From: Apostichopus japonicus
Taxonomy: Eukaryota > Echinodermata > Holothuroidea > Aspidochirotida > Stichopodidae
Assembly (NCBI RefSeq): GCF_037975245.1
Contig: NC_092571.1
Coordinates: forward strand, 26,552,564 to 26,616,563
DNA length: 64,000 bases
Direction: 5' to 3'
Below the pieces are notes generated by a model that had not been told where the DNA came from, did no database searches, and saw only the letters and a program-made list of their open reading frames with translations. Of the stretch, positions 1-10,739 are shown piece by piece; the first letter of the stretch is position 1, and every line of letters starts with the position of its first letter. Made by a program: the position numbers and the translations under genes.

Positions 1-215
1 TTTATAGATAGTCAAGAACAAAAGAAATTTAAATGAAATGCTGTCCTTTTTACGTTTCTCAGTATGGCAACATATTCAGGCAAGCTTTTCTTCTATCTTT
101 GTTATTTTATATTTTGGTTTCATCACAGCCCTCCATGTTTCTCACTGTCCGCTTGATAGTGGTTGTGCATGAAAACCCATCATGCATTCATTAATTCATT
201 CAAATGCCCAGCTGA

Positions 216-360
216 CGTCAGTATAGGTAGTTAGTATAGACCCCAAATTATAGAACCCTTTAATTGCTAGAAGTTTTCAGAAAGTACATTCCTGGAGGTC
301 TTTACTCTCCAAATTGTCTTCAGACAATTTTAAGGAACACAAGATGACTGAATGTCAAAC
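216..360 (+). mobile_element. Partial copy of TTAA-flanked MITE family
   Basis: The stretch from a CAGTATAGG-like start through ACCCCAAATTATAG, CCTGGAGGTCTTTACT and AGGAACACAAGATGACT matches the fuller copies at 30074 and (inverted) 43802. The left end is altered and homology stops after about 355, so the copy is truncated and no target duplication is visible. Confidence 0.6.
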
Positions 361-2335
361 GATCTCCGATGGTGTAACAAAGTTCATACCACCACCTCAA
401 ATAACAATTAATAGTGGCAACTGCACTTATTTGTGTATTACAATAACTTACAATAACGAAAAAACATATAGGCATAGGAAAGTGATGAAGATTAAACTTA
501 TTTCCTTCATAATAAAAAATGACACAAATATTTGATTTCAAGTTCCTTCACATTGCCCCCCCCCCAAATAAAAACACCCTTCCCAACAACAAACATATTA
601 TCTTTACTTGTGGATTGTACAATTATAATATAACATTTTGCAGATGAATATACCTTATTTTAATTGTAGAAATTCAAATGATATATTCTTGGTTGAAAAT
701 ATCAATTCAATATTTTGGAAGAAGCATTTCCTTTATTTCAACAATGTGCACCAAAATGACATCTAAATACATTTGACATTTACCCTTCATACGCATCAGT
801 ATCGCACGTCCAAGAGTCAATAACTAATTATAAGCTTAGGTCTTATCCTATTTTCAATAGGATTGAGCAAATATGCATCGAGGAATCAGTGCCTTTGAAC
901 TGATGCTGACAGATCAATTAAAAAAAATATAAAGAAAGATTGACGGACGGACAGACACGCGTTCACAAAGATAGATAGTTCACTATACAATAACTTTACA
1001 TCTACTTCGTTAATATACCGAAACATTTACAACCTGCACAAAACGGTTTACTATTACATCCAGGTAAGTACCGTAGTCATTTGGAAATTAGTCATTGGAG
1101 CGACAACAACAAAAAACAGAAATTCGCAATACCCGGGGAATTTTAATGCCACTTACAAAAGCTAGTGCTGACCAGAGGTATTAATAAAAAGTCTCTATTA
1201 ACCAACTTGCTGACTCAACATTATATTATGTAACCACTGCTGCACAATCTTTGAGAAAGCAATGATCATTTTTACTTTAGCTTTATAGAGTTGGCAAATG
1301 TATTGTAGTTCCGATTTAAGACCTATTTGAGTCACAATTACTTGCCTAGCATGGTACTGGTTACACAGGTGTGAACAGAAACTGAAAAAGTAATGAAAAT
1401 ATTAATTTCAATCATGATCATAACCATATTGTAGCTTATATAAAAAATAATGACATACAGACACATTGTCCTAATACGACGTATATAGCGAATCTTGGTC
1501 CCAAGAAAATTTGGGGCAAACGTTAGCTAAGCTAGGTCACATCAAAACCCCACTTATCTCCCACTCTGGCAGCAGACTGTCACAGTTAGTGACATTGTTC
1601 CCTCCCTGCTAACCACAGGATGAAATATCCAGCTATAGATATGCTTGGATTCATATGTGTGGAATCAATGGAGTGTAAATATATTGTGAATCTTATGCAA
1701 CCAAGGAGGTTCCGCTAGATCCTCCTTGGTGCAACTAACTGGCCTCTGAGGCTCTTTATGTTTTGTAGTGGAATGTATACACACAGCCAGTACACATAAA
1801 ATGTGCATACAGTCAATATACATAATTATGTTACTGTACTTGTACACTTCTGATAGAAGGAAATACTGATAGAAAGATACAGCCCATTCTTCATCTACAT
1901 GTTTAGTGTTATGTTGAATAACGGCAACTAAGTATTCAATTGGTAGCTATAGCTAAATTTTCGGGAAATGTACTTACATTCTTGATTGCAGGCAAATGCA
2001 AACTTGTATATACTACTAGAGATAGCTTTATTAATAAAAACACAAGCTGCAGTTAAGTAAAGTGAAACCGATGATTTTCCCATGATGCTCAATATTATCG
2101 ATAATTGTTTGAGAAAGGATATGAAATAGTTTCCTGTTTTTCAGTCAAGAACGTTTTTAACGAGTTGGTTAGGCTAATCTGACAGTAGGCTATATACTAG
2201 CTTCGATGAGGGCTCAGTTTTCACGGTAGTCAAGCAGTTTTTGCCGGAATCTGCTAGGATTTAAAAAATCGACATCGGGAATTAAGTAAATAAAAATAAC
2301 CAGGTTTTGGAATTTCAGTTCCAAGAGCAAAGAGC
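361..2335. other. Unassigned AT-rich sequence
   Basis: No convincing gene, RNA or element was seen. Small open frames on both strands between 314 and 541 overlap each other and start inside the MITE copy, so they look spurious. A run of nine C lies near 557. A short palindromic stretch around 1705-1730 (AAGGAGGTTCC ... CCTCCTTGG) is the only local structure noted. Confidence 0.5.
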
Positions 2336-2338
2336 ACT

Positions 2339-2612
2339 CGGCGTTGCACGCTAAGTTTCCTTCGAATCTCACAACAGGAAATTGTTAATTACGATTTGTC
2401 AGCGAACTTTCACTCTCTTTGACTAACAATGTTACTTTATTGAAAGTCCCCATTTTATTTTGAAAGTTTAGTTCAATGCACAAAGATCATAATCTGGGCG
2501 TTGCATGCTAAAGTTCCTTCGAATCTCACAACAGGAAATGTTTAATTACGATTTGTGACCGAACTTTCGCTCTCTTTGACTAACAAGTTTACTTTGTTGA
2601 AAGTTCTCTTTT
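2339..2612. repeat. Tandem duplication, period about 157 bp
   Basis: Two copies of a segment starting GGCGTTGCA (2339 and 2496) and continuing through CCTTCGAATCTCACAACAGG, AATTACGATTTGT, CGAACTTTC and CTCTTTGACTAACAA. The copies differ by scattered substitutions and small indels, so the duplication is old. No open frame spans it and no function is suggested. Confidence 0.85.
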
Positions 2613-3375
2613 CATTATTGACAGAGTGATTACCTTAATGTGAAACTATGAACTTACTATCACTTTGTATATTGAACTTTAAGAACTGTCGAAAGAAAAC
2701 CTTCGCGATACTAGTATAAGTAAGCTTCTATTAATAAACTAATAATAAACTAGGCCTATGCAGTACAGATTGGCTGCTAGCATTATCCTTTTACGTTGAC
2801 GTGTATAGGGAACTCCAATGGACTTGCATGGCCCTGCGAGGATATATCTGATAGGTGATACCATGGAGGTAAAACACTCCATGGTGATACACGGTGGAGA
2901 ATTTCCTCGGAGTATTCAATCGTGAAATCGCGAAGATAATGGGCGGATCAAGTGAGCTAGGCCAGGCGGGCGGAAAATTGTTCAGACGGTGTGTCTAATA
3001 TGTTTGGACCCGACTGCTTAGGCATATATGGTCGGGATGGGCAGGTGCCACATTAGCATAGTGCAGGAAAATACGCCATATACCTGTTCCCACATCCAAG
3101 AATATTTTAGACCCAATCCCCTTTCATAAGTAAATTATCGCAAAATTAGGCGGACGACCCATTTTTATCTGACCCCAGACAAACTGTTGAGGGTCAAAGA
3201 AAGCTGGGTTGACCGGTAAGGTACAAATGAAACACTGAATAAAGAGGAGTATGGCATACTTCCATTGATATTCGTCCCAATAATCATACTATTTATTTTA
3301 AGTAAGTAATATTAAACACTGTTTCAAAGCCAGCATAATTTTCATGCTGAGACATCTTTACATTTCAACGTGGAT
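2613..3375. other. Unassigned sequence with a small palindrome
   Basis: Nothing gene-like was recognised. An inverted repeat with arms ACCATGGAG / CTCCATGGT lies at about 2859-2886 with a short AT-rich loop. The rest (GC-richer around 2930-3060) matches no family I know. Confidence 0.5.
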
Positions 3376-3379
3376 CTTA

Positions 3380-3560
3380 TGCCTGGTATATGAAGTTCAT
3401 GACACCTCTACGTTTGTGGTTATTGTGGTGTTCAAAATCTGACTTCTGTTGACCTGAAATGAGCCTTTACCTCAACATCAAACAATTCGGTTCTTGCACT
3501 CAATATGTAGGAACCGCAGACATGAAGTTCAATGTACTTTTCGAGCTATTGTGTGAACAG
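3380..3560. repeat. Dispersed TGACC-type repeat, copy 1
   Basis: The segment holds CTGTTGACCTGAAATGAGCC, TTACCTCAACATC and TTCTTGCACTCAATATG. The same order appears inverted at 46490-46700 (hundreds of bases containing GGTCAACAGAGGTCAGAG and GAGTGCAAGAACCCTATC). It belongs to a diffuse repeat group in this window characterised by TGACC/GGTCA half-sites. A (CA)n run lies nearby at 3572-3588. Confidence 0.55.
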
Positions 3561-4029
3561 TCTATCCATTACACACACACACACACCAAAACTTGCTTTC
3601 TATAATTGTTTTAGGTACAATCGATGTCATGTCCGTTATTCTTTAAAATAAGTCACAGGACTTTCTATTGTGTCATAGTATCACTTGTGAGGTCCAGATA
3701 TAAACACACAGAGACATATAAGTGTTTTCCGTACGGATAAAAAAGTGATATAAATCAGCGATCAACCAACATTATATCATTTGTTTTGAGTTATACCCTA
3801 ATTGGGTCCATATGGACTTGTGTGTCAAACCATAAGTACCTGTTTATACTACAGCGTTCCAGCAAACTAAAATGGCACAACAGCGAGCCTCCCAACCCAC
3901 CACCCCATGGGCAATTAATTAATTAATGCGACGCGATGGCCAAAATCAATTGTGAATTGCTAGGTAAAACTAAACCAAGAGGGCAATCCGTGGAGTTGCA
4001 AATCTCATCCCCCCCCCGCAATTTATTAC

Positions 4030-4315
4030 AATTTGACCTCTGACCTACAGTGACCTTTGATCTAGATCCTTAAAAACCACATATATAAGTACCATTTCAA
4101 AATGTTCCATTATTCTCTACATATCTTGTTGTTGAGTGGCATATCCAACTTACTGACAAGCAGGGTAATGGCAACAAAATAACTTTTGAGGCGTTTGACG
4201 TTTGATCTCTGTTTGAACGATTTGAACTTTGACCTTATTGAAATTTGACCCCGACACTTAATATATCCCAGTTTAAAGTTCATCTCATCATTCTCTACAT
4301 ATCATGAGGTTTAAT
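4030..4315. repeat. Dispersed TGACC-type repeat, copy 2
   Basis: Contains closely spaced TTTGACCTCTGACCTACAGT, GACCTTTGATC, TTTGATCTCTG and TTTGACCCCGAC, and two copies of the phrase CATTCTCTACATATC (about 4113 and 4290) roughly 180 bp apart, so the copy is itself partly duplicated. A C8 run precedes it near 4008. Confidence 0.6.
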
Positions 4316-5479
4316 GACCTTTTCCTACATGGTGACAAGCTTTTTCTTGAAGAGAAATTATGTTTTTCTTGATAAATATAGTCAGTGTGTGTTTTCCCTC
4401 CCGCTATCCAATGATACATTACCTCCCATTTTGGTCAAAGTAGCTCCCATTTCCCCCCCCCCCAAAAAAAATCCCCATCTAAAGGTCTCTACTTTTTTTT
4501 ATAAATAGTAGAGCCCATTCGGTACTCACTTATGTTTTCCCATGGCAACGTTGAAGTGAGGAAGAATGGTGGTGCTAAAATGCAAGAAAAATAATACAAA
4601 TTGATTTGGTCTCTAAACTGTTACACTGGCGTTAACCAGTTTAACGGACCTCGAAGTGACAGCAGGCCTGATGGAGCGTCTGCAACAGTCAGATTTATGT
4701 TTCGAATACTGTAGTAAAAGATAAATTGTTCCAAAGATTCGGTTGTAAGAAGAAACCGTCTTGAGTGAATGGTTACTGTAAAGAAATTAATTTTTGAAGT
4801 TTCAAAGAATTTGATAAATGATATATTATGATTCAGTAGGTGGTGAATATATCGACTTCTTTAGCATTGTCTGTCGCTATGATATCATGGCAATTAAATC
4901 TTGATTAAAATTTAAGACAGTTCTACGAAACCTTGAATCAAACCTAAGTATGTTACTCAACTGGATTAAATATTAGAGACTTTAGCATTTACATTTTGAG
5001 ACAAACTATCATATTGTTGGATTCCCAATTCAAACGAGCAGTTTCCCGTTAAAGAGAAATATTGATAACCGCAAGCCACGATGCTGACTACAATAAAAGG
5101 GTCAAAACTGCTATGTTAAACAACCTCTCCGGAATTCATTCTAGGCCCCCAAAAAGTTACTTCAGAACTGCAACTTTGATTTCAAGCCAGTTTAAACTCG
5201 ACTGAAATTCTGCTGAAACTGAAAATATTACATACACTGAAAATAATATTTTATAGGAAAAAGTACTATCCAAAAAAGGCCAATTACACGTGCAGGGTCA
5301 CAAACTCACTGCTAAACACACAAAAGTTAAACATACTCATACAAACAATACGAACAACATCAGATTGAATGCCAATTTTTAGTCCATGACTATGGTCAAG
5401 TTGCAGGGCATTATTTTTACGACGCTTAAAACGAATGTGGATTGTGGATTACAACTCGGGTGGCTGCCACTTCGACATT
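4316..5479. other. Unassigned AT-rich sequence
   Basis: No supported gene. A short open frame at 4314-4508 runs through C10 and A/T homopolymers and is rejected. Nothing else with splice-site support or repeat structure was noticed. Confidence 0.5.
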
Positions 5480-5665
5480 TTAACTCAAATTTGGAATCTT
5501 TTCAATTTAGGTAGTCATTTCAGATGGGAAAACCGCAGATTGCTCTTGGATGAGACAACCATCTTACTATGGTCCGGCCGGGGATCAAACACCGAACCTA
5601 CCGATTGCTAAGCCTCATTGCTTTAAATGCCACCGCCCTTATCCACTCGGCCACAGCACCGGTCA
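5480..5665 (-). mobile_element. tRNA-derived SINE head, minus strand
   Basis: Read on the minus strand from about 5663, the sequence begins ACCGGTGCTGTGGCCGAGTGG. That contains an A-box-like TGGCCGAGTGG as in leucine/serine-type tRNAs, and GGTTCGGTGTTTGATCCCC follows about 70 nt later, resembling an altered B box and T-arm. The head ends near 5565 with CCCCGGCCGG. A non-tRNA body follows toward 5480, and its 3' end is not clear. The tRNA fold is imperfect, so a SINE is more likely than a functional tRNA gene. The plus-strand open frame over this region is a shadow. Confidence 0.6.
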
Positions 5666-5699
5666 GACAAGTTCTTCTTATTTAACAGGCGATATACAT

Positions 5700-6865
5700 T
5701 CTAATAGTCGAACGTCTCCATGCCAGCGTCACTAGATTTTGAACATATAGAATTATAAAAGAGTGACCTGGTATATTAAATGTTTAGTTTCACAGAACAA
5801 ATATCAACTACCGGTTCATCTGTCCTAACACACAACAGCAAACAGTCATTACGATTTGGGACAAATATATCAATACTTTGCAATCTTAGGTCAATAGACA
5901 CCCATTCGATTTTGACGAATATAGGAACAAGTTAAGCTTCTCTCAGCTACAAGTGTTTGTCACACTGTCAGATTTGACCCAGGCATTGGCCAGACACGTT
6001 TGAAGCGAACGGTCATTAATCATCCGAATCGAAAATCTACTCAACAAGTAAGGTGATAAGTGCCGTTTCTACTAATGTCTAATATTGGGCAAACTTGACA
6101 AAAACACAGTAAATGATTTCACAATATGCATCAATATAATTATGACACCGATTAGAGGGCGTTTTCTTGTATAAACCACGTTATGGAACACAACGATTTA
6201 CTAACATAGCATTTACCTCAACATAACATATGAACAGTAATTTAATAAGTCAGAAAACAAATCTATGTTAACATAAAAGGGAGACACATATCGATTACAA
6301 CTAAGTTGCATTAGGTGGTAACAAGAAACCCTCAACCGGTTGTTCACATGTACTTTTAGTGATATGGGTAGTAGGTATTATAGGGAAAGTAATGATACTT
6401 AGTCATTAATCTACAATCCACCAAATTACAATTTAGACGGCCTCTTGAATATTTACAGCAGATCTGTCGAAGTAAAAAATTAAAAAGGGTAGGGCACGAG
6501 ATATATCAATGATATAAACAATATAAGTGCTGAAAACCAATAACGAAAAACGTGATTTTCCTTGAGAAGAAAACATTGGTGGCGAGTTAAGTTCCATAGA
6601 CAAAAGGGTATTTCCAGAATTATAAGCATAACGAAGACGAGAGGATGTTAAATAAATCATAAAATCTCGCGGAGCCACGTGGAAAAAGTGGGCATGAATT
6701 CCCTTTCTTTGAAATCATAAAACAAAAGGACACAGAGGGGCACGCCGGGAAAACTACGAAAAAGCGAGGGCGTACTAACGAAATAGCAAAAGCTATTAAC
6801 CAAAACTCTTAGAGACCTTGCACTTAATATGAGGATCCCGCAAGCGAAATATGAGATCTGCTGTT
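5700..6865. other. Unassigned AT-rich sequence
   Basis: No gene or repeat recognised. A minus-strand open frame at 6433-6678 has no splice or composition support. Confidence 0.5.
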
Positions 6866-6869
6866 GTTC

Positions 6870-7440
6870 CCTTCCTGGATAAACTGTGTTAACAAGGTTG
6901 TCAAGATTTGACCTCTTCTAAAATTGAACGACCTTTAACCTACTCTACAACTGAGTTTAGAGGCTATACAATTTTGCCCTAATCTACCATGCTAATATGA
7001 AGTATGTGGATGCTCAGGTTCTAGACATTACAAAGGTTTTCACATTTTCAAACTTTCAGCTTTGCTGACCTTTGACCTCGGTAAACAAACAAAAGGGACC
7101 TTGCACTAATCCACGAAAGCCACATGTAAATACGAGATCTGCTGTTGTTACCTTTCTGTTTTCAAGATTTTACCACTGCGGACTTAAAATGACCTTTGAA
7201 CTTCTCAAGAATAGTGTAAAATTTTAACACAGAATTGCACTAACCTACCATGTAAATTTGAGCTTCCTTGATGTTTGGGTTCTGGAGATCAGGGAATTTT
7301 GAGATTTTCATGATTTAACCTCTGCTGACCCCATGTGACCTTTGACCTCCACCAAAAACAAAAGCTTTTATGTACTAAATATGATGGAGCCATATCCCCA
7401 ATATGAGATCTGCTGTGCAACTATCTTAAGATATTATTTA
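6870..7440 (+). repeat. Dispersed TGACC-type repeat, tandem copies
   Basis: Three diverged copies in a row of a ~230-bp module. Each contains an ATATGAGATCTGCTGTTGT-like phrase (about 6848, 7131, 7400), then CAAGATTTNACC, TGACCTTTNACCT and a TACCATG...AATATGA-like stretch. The consensus half-site arrangement TGACCTTTGACCT is a DR1-type pair of nuclear-receptor half-sites by established motif knowledge. Whether it binds anything here is unknown. Confidence 0.65.
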
Positions 7441-7991
7441 CAAGCAAGGGCATCACACACACATACAATATAGGCCCTACAGTATAGGTTGCAATGCTTG
7501 CTTATGGCAACAGAACCAATAAAGATTTGTTTTAACTCATCTCCTGAATAGAAACAGCTTTCTGGATCTCGATCCAGCAATGAACTACACAAGCAGTAAT
7601 GCAATATACTGCAATGTTAACTTTAAAATGTAAAGGACGTATCTCTGGTCCCAACCCAATAAGTCACCTTAACAATCCATTAACTCATACCACACTTATT
7701 TTGATTTACAGTGCTTGGGAGCAAGAAAGCACCTTTAATACATTCTCTAAAGGAGAGGAGTAAATAAATTTGATTAAAAGGAAAATACAAAATTTGCATA
7801 TCCCCTCCTCTGATTTGAAAATCCCTGCCATGGAACTGACCCAGCACACAGGGGAATAAGGTCATGTTTTCTGGTTCTTTTAAACTCTCGGGGAACAAAA
7901 TAATGACAACATGACTTAGGATAAGTTAACCCTCTTCACAAATTTCAAACTTGAATACATTTTCAGACCAAGATATCAAGATTTAACACCA

Positions 7992-8357
7992 TCACAGTTC
8001 ATCCTCCAAATCATCTTCTCCTGCATTAACATTCTCAACATCTTCTTGGAAGTTGCTGCAATTTCAACATTGACATAGGTCTGTACACGGCAGCTGTGCA
8101 TTCATACAAGAACATCTTCCTTTAAAACATTTGCCGAGTCTACAGCTACAGCCTGACACACTGAAGCAAAACATCTGGGACAGTTGGCTTCGTCATCCAA
8201 GTGATTATAAGGTCATCATTTTCAAGTTTCCATCCATGTCCCTTTGGTGAGGGTGCAACAATCCTTTGCTGTAATGCCCTACGGAGAATAGCAGCCTGGT
8301 AGGTGCAGCGCTACACTTGCTGGATCAGAGCATCTTTTGTTGGTGGTAAACTCTGCT
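7992..8357 (-). pseudogene. Broken 3' exon of a WMT / CxC cysteine-rich gene family
   Basis: On the minus strand one frame reads SLPPTKDALIQQV, stop, then RCTYQAAILRRALQQ, APSPKGHGWKLENDDL and ITWMTKPTVPDVLLQCV. A one-base shift then gives CSCRLGKCFKGRCSCMNAQL and PCTDLCQC, another in-frame stop, and NCSNFQEDVENVN up to a final stop. I recognise this order (GHGW, W-M-T-x-P, then a CxC-type cysteine cluster) from a large uncharacterised protein family in cnidarians, molluscs and echinoderms, often tied to mobile-element-like genes. That recognition is from memory. A pyrimidine-rich acceptor (TCTCCATCCTCAG) precedes position 8357. Two in-frame stops and a frameshift mark it as decayed unless the assembly has errors. 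Its phase does not match the exon at 8645, so an exon may be missing. Confidence 0.7.
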
Positions 8358-8559
8358 CTGAGGATGGAGATGAACAGAACACATTGTACCATGAAATTGG
8401 AGATTTTTTAGTCTCACATTTTATGACATAAATACAATTCAGCTAGAAATATGTTGCAAATTACTTAAAAAATTCCAACAGTGAGTACTGTAGGCTTAAT
8501 AAAATAGAAAGATTGACCCAATGTTGCATCTCAAATAGTTTAGAGAATTTTTCTTATTT

Positions 8560-8617
8560 TTCTTGGGGAGGACCCCCATATTCCAAAAGTCCTAGATCCA
8601 CCCCTGAACACTCAATA
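8560..8617. mobile_element. Right-end remnant of a hAT-like element
   Basis: The sequence GGGGAGGACCCCCATATTCC followed by CTAGATCCACCCCTG resembles the common end (CAGGGGTGGATC... in reverse) of non-autonomous hAT-type elements. No matching left terminus was found nearby, so only a fragment is claimed. It lies between the two exons of the broken gene. Confidence 0.4.
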
Positions 8618-8644
8618 CAGCACACATTGAGGAAAGTACTTTAC

Positions 8645-8799
8645 CTTTTATGATCTGTATCAGTCTTCCTGGTCAAGAATCGCATGTAGTTCCTATAACA
8701 TAGAGAGTGGTACCTCACTTCGGTGCAACACAGTCTTCCCTCTAATATGCATAAAAATGGGCTCATCTTTTCTCCGCTTGGCTGCTTGTCGAAGCAATC
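8645..8799 (-). pseudogene. Upstream exon of the same WMT / CxC gene
   Basis: A 155-nt open segment on the minus strand between an acceptor (TTTTATAAAAG) and a donor (GTAAAG). It encodes a cysteine-bearing stretch containing MSPFLCILEGRLCC, TEVRYHSLCYRNY and MRFLTRKTDTDHK. The C-x-x-C ... RYH-x-x-C spacing looks like a small zinc-binding module, and in the family I recall it lies upstream of the WMT region. This exon has no stop codons, in contrast to the one at 7992. It ends in phase 2. Strand and order agree with it being the preceding exon of the same locus. Confidence 0.5.
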
Positions 8800-8809
8800 C
8801 TTTTATAAA

Positions 8810-9880
8810 ATGAAATAAGGAAAGCAAATTGTTTTGCATTTCTGTTCATAAAAATATAAGTTTGAACAAGTAAGAACTAAGACAGTTTCACTTATATACC
8901 ACATATTTTGCTCACCTTTTTCTCAGCTTGTAAGGATGAACAAAGACACATTAATTTTTTTGGCAAACCAGAGTCATGCAAAGAAGAATTAAAACAGGTT
9001 TTTTTCTTTGGCAGTACATTATCTCTTAATATTATGGTTTAAATTATACAATGGTAGATTATATCTGTTATAAATGATAAAGGAATCAGATGGTTGTTCA
9101 TTTTGGTATAGCTAGACAGGCTGACCATAAGACCTTGCAAACCTTATTCCACTTTTGTTACACTTAGTTTTCTAACTACTTTAATATCTCTATCATTCAA
9201 ATAATGGGCCACAGTAAGAAACTATGAAGCCTGTATTTAACACCTAGGCTAGTGCGCCAGAAGGAGAATTTGAAACAAAGTTTCCATGCCTATCACCAAA
9301 TAATAAAACAAATCACATGACCAAGCCACTAATTAAATTATGTTCAGGTCCAACACAGTGCTCTTTGACTTGGATTTGATCTCTCAAGAGCTCCTGACGT
9401 TGCATTATTCAACTTCTCTTACCACTTCAACTACTGTATGCCAGATTCGTGTAGTATGCTTAGGCTTACCTCCATCGAAAGTCTGCCTGCTACAGCTTGT
9501 CCTGCACCCATTTGCAACGTCGAGTAATGTATGAGTTTCTATTCCCTCATATTATACATTGTACAGGCAATACACCTCGATCATTTCCGTCGCTTCTTCG
9601 TTTCGATCACATGCGGTCTCCTATGGTACTGTCCGTTTTCTTGCAGAGATGATGCGCTTGCTATCAATGAACCGCATGTAACACGTATCGTGGAACCCCA
9701 TCATATTATGTTGTTGAACACACGCTTGATCGTAGTGTAGGCCTTTAGCGAAGAACCCCATGTATTGGATTCGTTCGGCGATTTCACTGTCTCTGCAGCT
9801 GAGATTAAGCCACTCATTAACGCAGGAAGTAACTTTAGTCCATCGGATATTCGTCAGTGTTTTGACTGCTTCATATTTTA
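8810..9880. other. Unassigned; possible minus-strand introns
   Basis: No exon can be fixed here. On the minus strand a GTAAGC donor at about 9474-9469 follows an open stretch containing MGAGQAVAGRLSME, but no good acceptor defines its other end. Overlapping plus-strand open frames at 9340-9740 have no support. Confidence 0.35.
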
Positions 9881-9888
9881 CAGTTCAT

Positions 9889-9957
9889 TTAAATTTGCAT
9901 TAAGCACTGTAGGTTTACGTGTGTCGGAAACTGACTAGCTTCCGTGGGAGCCGCCAT
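9889..9957 (-). CDS. Candidate first exon with ATGGCGGC start
   Basis: On the minus strand ACAAACATGGCGGCTCCC gives a well-placed start with A at -3 and G at +4, and reads MAAPTEASQFPTH before a possible GTAAAC donor; unspliced it stops after 22 codons. ATGGCGGC matches the core of YY1-type start-site elements. The local CpG content (9560-9960) is higher than the surroundings. It lies upstream of, and on the same strand as, the broken CxC-family exons, so it could be that gene's 5' end. No intervening exon was secured, so this is inference. Confidence 0.25.
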   Translation of the reverse strand: MAAPTEASQFPTHVNLQCLMQI

Positions 9958-10572
9958 GTTTGTTGTTTTCTACAAAGAGTGCACTTAGAATTCATGGCTC
10001 ATTGGATAATTCATATCACATGATACAGATATCTCTCTGGCGCACGAATTTTGAACGTAACACGGCAGGTTAAAATATAGTTGGATCTTTCGAGCGGCAT
10101 TGCACAAAAACTACAGTAAAGCACATGGAGCACTTTTGGATCATTAATTCTTCGTTAATTTATGTATTTAATGCTGTAGAGAAATTTTAGTTCCGCAATA
10201 CAGTAGCTGGATCGAAACAAGCGAATTTCGACCTTCAGCTGATGGCCTACTGTGACAAGACTGTGAAGTTGCTACAATTTCACTGTTGCTTCACTTTTCA
10301 CGTGCAAATAAGGTCTGCCCTACCGCAACTTCACAACGGAGAGCCCTGATTGATTACATACTGTGTGAAGCGTATTCTAGTTTGTGTTAACATATTGTTT
10401 ACTTGTTGTTATTGCTCTGTGGTGAGGCGGGCTATGAATCACGCGCTATTAGAAGCGTGCACATATGTTTTGTTTTGAAAGATTCGGTTTGTGGGACTGG
10501 AAGACAGCCAAACTGATTCAAATTGGTTGGATGCTCATTTGCATGTGCTCATCTACATATCGGGTTGGCACT

Positions 10573-10622
10573 CAACCAATCAAGAGTTGGGTGAGGGGTT
10601 AGCTATATGTTTGGACCAATCA
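10573..10622. promoter_or_regulatory. Two CCAAT boxes 40 bp apart
   Basis: CCAATC occurs at 10576 and again at 10616, in AACCAATCAAG and GGACCAATCAGG. Paired CCAAT boxes (NF-Y-type sites) spaced about four helical turns apart are common in animal promoters. The nearest candidate start is on the minus strand at 9957, some 600 bp away, so the target is uncertain. Confidence 0.3.
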
Positions 10623-10739
10623 GGTTCAAGGGTAGAGTGTGTGCCCTGTGCATCGCGTCTTAATTTGTTATTTTCGAATCGGGGGTTTAAGTGTCTCCTA
10701 GAGACGTATCGGGGAGTTTAAGTTTATCTTCAGAAGCCT

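Noticed and set aside
5565-5663. Functional tRNA gene on the minus strand
   Set aside because: The B-box/T-arm is altered and arms do not pair fully; a SINE head fits better.
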